Origin: Gloeobacterales cyanobacterium ES-bin-313
GTDB taxonomy: Bacteria; Cyanobacteriota; Cyanobacteriia; Gloeobacterales; Gloeobacteraceae
DNA: 47,516 nucleotides
Assembly (NCBI GenBank): GCA_014379585.1
Contig: JACMLN010000030.1
Span: forward strand, 1-47,516
Direction: 5' to 3'
Shown: piece by piece, positions 43,605 to 47,516 of the stretch
Position numbering within the stretch: the stretch's first letter is position 1
How the letters are laid out: each line of letters begins with the position of its first letter
Program-made: the position numbers and the translations under genes
The notes under the pieces: generated by a model
The model's database searches: none
The model's input: the letters and a program-made list of their open reading frames with translations, nothing else
What the model was told of the DNA's origin: nothing

Positions 43605-45131
43605 TCCGAAATCTTTTTCGCGGAGTACGGGGGCAATAAATGCAGCAACGAAATCGTTGATCCCTGGTTGTCCTTTGGTCATCCCTGTAACGCCTTTGGC
43701 AATCAGCAAAGCGCAGAATCCCTTGCTTTTTTTGCTATTTTGTTCCCAGCGTCGACGGCAACGGATTTGGACAGGTTCGTCTTGAGGAAAATCGTTCAGT
43801 AAGTAAAGATTGTCATTGCCGAGTCGGGCGATCAACAAATCGTAATGTTCGTCAAAGAAAGGTACTTCTCCTGGATTGATCCCAATACCTGCTAAACCGT
43901 TGGCTGCTTTGATCTTCTCGATTAAAGTTTTCGCTTTAGGCCGACTAGTTTGAATAAAGATCGCAGGTACCTCCTCACTAAATCGCTCACAGCTTCCTTG
44001 CAATAGGCTGAGGTTGCTCAGGTGATCTAAGACTTTCCAAGGAACTGATCCGAAGATCACCCAAGAGCCGTCGGGGATCAAGTCGTTGTGCAGTCTCGGC
44101 TCACCGTCCAATGATTCGGGATCAGCTGCGGGGATCGCGAAAAGTTCCGCTGAGAATTCTGGCAGTGTTGAAACCGTGATATCAAGGGATCCCTCTTCTC
44201 CTGGAATAGGAACTGAGTACTCGCCACTGAGAGCAGGAAAGCGATCAGGACTGAGTTTGCGACCATGATCGCTCCAGAAATTCTGAAGGGCGTTCAACGC
44301 GACCATCAGTGCCTGTGCTTCTTCTTCATCGAGGCTGGCTCTTAGTCCTTCAAGGGGGTGCAAGCTACCAAAGATCGGTTCGATTTCGCTTATTGGGAAG
44401 CTGGCCAAGTCTCCAACCGGCTCTTCACCGTCGCTGTGGGAGTAATTTAAGAATAGGCAGTCCTGTTGTAAGTAGGCTTCTTCAAGCTGTTCTTGACGGG
44501 ACTGAGAAGCAATTGCCGTTCGAAAGCGGCGCAGAGAATTTTCAGAGCGATAAAGAATCACGCCATACTCTACAGCTAGTAGCCCCATCAAAGAGACGTA
44601 GAACTTTTCGATTCCCCAACGGTTCAGTTCAACTGCCAAGATCTGGTGATCTGCCAGATTGCGCCAGGGCGCTGTGCGCCAGACGTCGAGGGCAGTTTCT
44701 GTCAACGCTTCTTCGTATTGAGCAGGTAGATGGGGCGTTTCTGGTTCTAAAAAGCCTTGAAGACTGGCAAAGGCATCTTCAATTAAGGGCAACTCTTGGG
44801 CGTATTCGACGGTGATCTCAAGATCTTGGAGGGCACCACGCAAATAGAACTGCGTCTCTCGATCCCGAACAACGATGCGTTGGGGACGCATGGGCCGTCC
44901 TGGGCGGCTTGGCTGTTCCATCGCCCGCAAAAGAACCCTCACCATCGCTTCCGCACTCGATCCTTGCGGGACGACCTCGACGGCGAGCACAATTTGCTGT
45001 TGGGTATCAACCCAAAGAATGCACTCAGCACCCGGTGGTGAAGGCATGGGACGGCGATCCCCTTCCCAGATAGCAGGGAGTTGAGGAAGTTTTTGGAGGC
45101 GGCGAAGGGTCGAACGGTTAAATGCAGTCAT
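43569..45131 (-). CDS. Cyanobacterial conserved protein, DUF6930-like
   Basis: A 520-aa soluble protein. The N-terminus (LPQLPAIWEGDRRPMPSP), the core LWVDTQQQIVLAVEVVPQG and the repeated acidic stretches resemble a cyanobacterial protein family listed as DUF6930; this is from memory. No catalytic motif is seen. A middle domain (about 150-275) and a C-terminal domain from about 370, with VPFFDEHYDLLIARLGNDNL and the VTGMTKGQPGINDFVAAF end, could be separate folds. The start is the ATG at 45131. Its stop lies inside the aminopeptidase gene on the other strand. Confidence 0.72.
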   Translation of the reverse strand: MTAFNRSTLRRLQKLPQLPAIWEGDRRPMPSPPGAECILWVDTQQQIVLAVEVVPQGSSAEAMVRVLLRAMEQPSRPGRPMRPQRIVVRDRETQFYLRGALQDLEITVEYAQELPLIEDAFASLQGFLEPETPHLPAQYEEALTETALDVWRTAPWRNLADHQILAVELNRWGIEKFYVSLMGLLAVEYGVILYRSENSLRRFRTAIASQSRQEQLEEAYLQQDCLFLNYSHSDGEEPVGDLASFPISEIEPIFGSLHPLEGLRASLDEEEAQALMVALNALQNFWSDHGRKLSPDRFPALSGEYSVPIPGEEGSLDITVSTLPEFSAELFAIPAADPESLDGEPRLHNDLIPDGSWVIFGSVPWKVLDHLSNLSLLQGSCERFSEEVPAIFIQTSRPKAKTLIEKIKAANGLAGIGINPGEVPFFDEHYDLLIARLGNDNLYLLNDFPQDEPVQIRCRRRWEQNSKKSKGFCALLIAKGVTGMTKGQPGINDFVAAFIAPVLREKDFGLGVLQLLPDMD

Positions 45132-45238
45132 CAGAATAAAAGTTCTACTTGGAGTTGTAGCATGAACTACCCCACCATGTAGCTGAGTTGGGGATGCAAG
45201 AGTTTGGTTATGATCATCCTATCGATTTGTGTGTTCTG

Positions 45239-46712
<1,474 letters not shown>

Positions 46713-46727
46713 TTAGAGATAGTGACC

Positions 46728-47516
46728 GTGAGCGACGATATCCTGCAGCAGAATGATCCGTTAATTGCCAGTTGGATCGACCGGGAACTAGGCCGCCAAC
46801 GCTCCCACCTCGAACTGATCGCGAGCGAAAACTTTACTTCAGCAGCGGTCATGGCGGCGCAAGGTTCGGTGTTGACAAATAAATATGCCGAAGGACTACC
46901 CAGCAAGCGCTACTACGGTGGCTGTGAATTTGTCGATGCCGTAGAACAAATTGCCATCGACCGTGCCCGCAGCCTGTTTGGAGCCGCCCACGCCAATGTC
47001 CAACCCCACTCCGGTGCTCAGGCCAATGCGGCTGTCTATTTGGCTTTGATTAAGCCAGGGGACACGATTATGGGTATGGATCTTTCCCATGGTGGGCATC
47101 TAACGCACGGTTCTCCGGTAAACTTCTCAGGGCTTTATTTCAACGTTGTCCACTACGGCGTGCATCCTGTCACCAATACCATCGACTTCGACCAAGTGCG
47201 CGAACTTGCCCTCGCCCACAGGCCCAAGATGATCATCTGTGGCTACTCTGCCTATCCACGCATTATTGACTTTCAGCGCTTTCGCGAGATTGCCGACGAA
47301 GTCGGTGCCTACTTATTGGCGGATATTGCCCACATCGCTGGCCTCGTGGTTGCTGGGGTGCATCCAAATCCTCTGCCGATCTGCGATGTTGTGACTACCA
47401 CCACCCACAAGACCCTGCGTGGCCCTCGTGGTGGCCTGATCTTGACGAGAGACAGTGAGCTAGGCAAAAAGTTTGACAAGGCTGTTTTCCCTGGTACCCA
47501 AGGTGGTCCCCTCGAA
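46728..47516 (+). CDS. glyA: Serine hydroxymethyltransferase, 5' part
   Basis: GlyA interconverts serine and glycine using tetrahydrofolate and PLP. The gene runs off the right edge: 263 codons are present, against about 425 for the family. The start is a GTG (alternative GTG at 46722). The N-terminus has [16 protein letters not shown] and [19 protein letters not shown], both conserved. The PLP lysine lies in [14 protein letters not shown] near the window end. Shared control with fabG is possible, as their start codons are about 100 bp apart in divergent order. Confidence 0.97.
   Translation, partial: MSDDILQQNDPLIASWIDRELGRQRSHLELIASENFTSAAVMAAQGSVLTNKYAEGLPSKRYYGGCEFVDAVEQIAIDRARSLFGAAHANVQPHSGAQANAAVYLALIKPGDTIMGMDLSHGGHLTHGSPVNFSGLYFNVVHYGVHPVTNTIDFDQVRELALAHRPKMIICGYSAYPRIIDFQRFREIADEVGAYLLADIAHIAGLVVAGVHPNPLPICDVVTTTTHKTLRGPRGGLILTRDSELGKKFDKAVFPGTQGGPLE

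Overview
The window is about 47.5 kb of chromosome from an oxygenic cyanobacterium. The evidence is a full-length Mg-chelatase H subunit (chlH), the cyanobacterial/plastid protein Ycf34, a Delta12-type acyl-lipid desaturase (desA), a homologue of a plant thylakoid-lumen TPM protein, cyanobacterial-type sucrose enzymes (a GT4 glycosyltransferase resembling sucrose-phosphate synthase and a GH100 alkaline invertase) and LpxD. Base composition is moderate (about half G+C by eye) and genes sit close together on both strands. I see no rRNA, tRNA, CRISPR array, complete insertion sequence or prophage. The species cannot be fixed from the window; a deep-branching or unicellular lineage is possible but not shown.

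Layout. 1-2.4 kb: accessory material with a small unknown gene, a DUF4058 gene, a dispersed repeat, a perfect palindrome and the broken remnant of a HipA-family kinase toxin. 2.4-5.7 kb: a minus-strand operon of a small two-TM protein and two membrane-anchored Ser/Thr kinases with similar C-terminal modules. 5.9-8.1 kb: an RmlD-like reductase divergent from lpxD. 8.5-14.7 kb: two GT4 glycosyltransferases and a glycogen-debranching-like enzyme, convergent with a GH100 invertase, probably a sucrose/glucan module. 15-19.2 kb: a secreted protein, a DisA_N-like (DACNV) nucleotide-sensor protein, desA, comFB and a conserved protein closed by a strong terminator. 19.5-24.8 kb: chlH with terminator, lepB and a GAF protein.

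25-33.2 kb is a long minus-strand block. It encodes an unknown protein, a pseudouridine synthase, rodZ, mreB, mreC, mreD and an SDR enzyme. A TetR regulator with an operator-like palindrome at its start codon follows, then a ClpC-type AAA+ unfoldase that lacks the middle (M) domain. 33.4-36.4 kb: a TPM protein, ycf34, lgt (probably starting at a non-standard CTG) and a response-regulator/histidine-kinase hybrid. 36.6-41.6 kb: a four-gene type IV minor-pilin operon with overlapping genes, flanked by two previously unlisted tiny membrane-protein genes. 41.8-47.5 kb: aminopeptidase P, a DUF6930-like protein, bioD, fabG and the 5' part of glyA, which runs off the right edge.

The most unusual items are the M-domain-less ClpC under an apparently self-regulated TetR gene, the kinase trio sharing a membrane/beta sensor module, the pilin operon led by a 711-residue PilX-like protein, the closeness of a degenerate diadenylate-cyclase-like protein to ComFB, and the CTG start of lgt.
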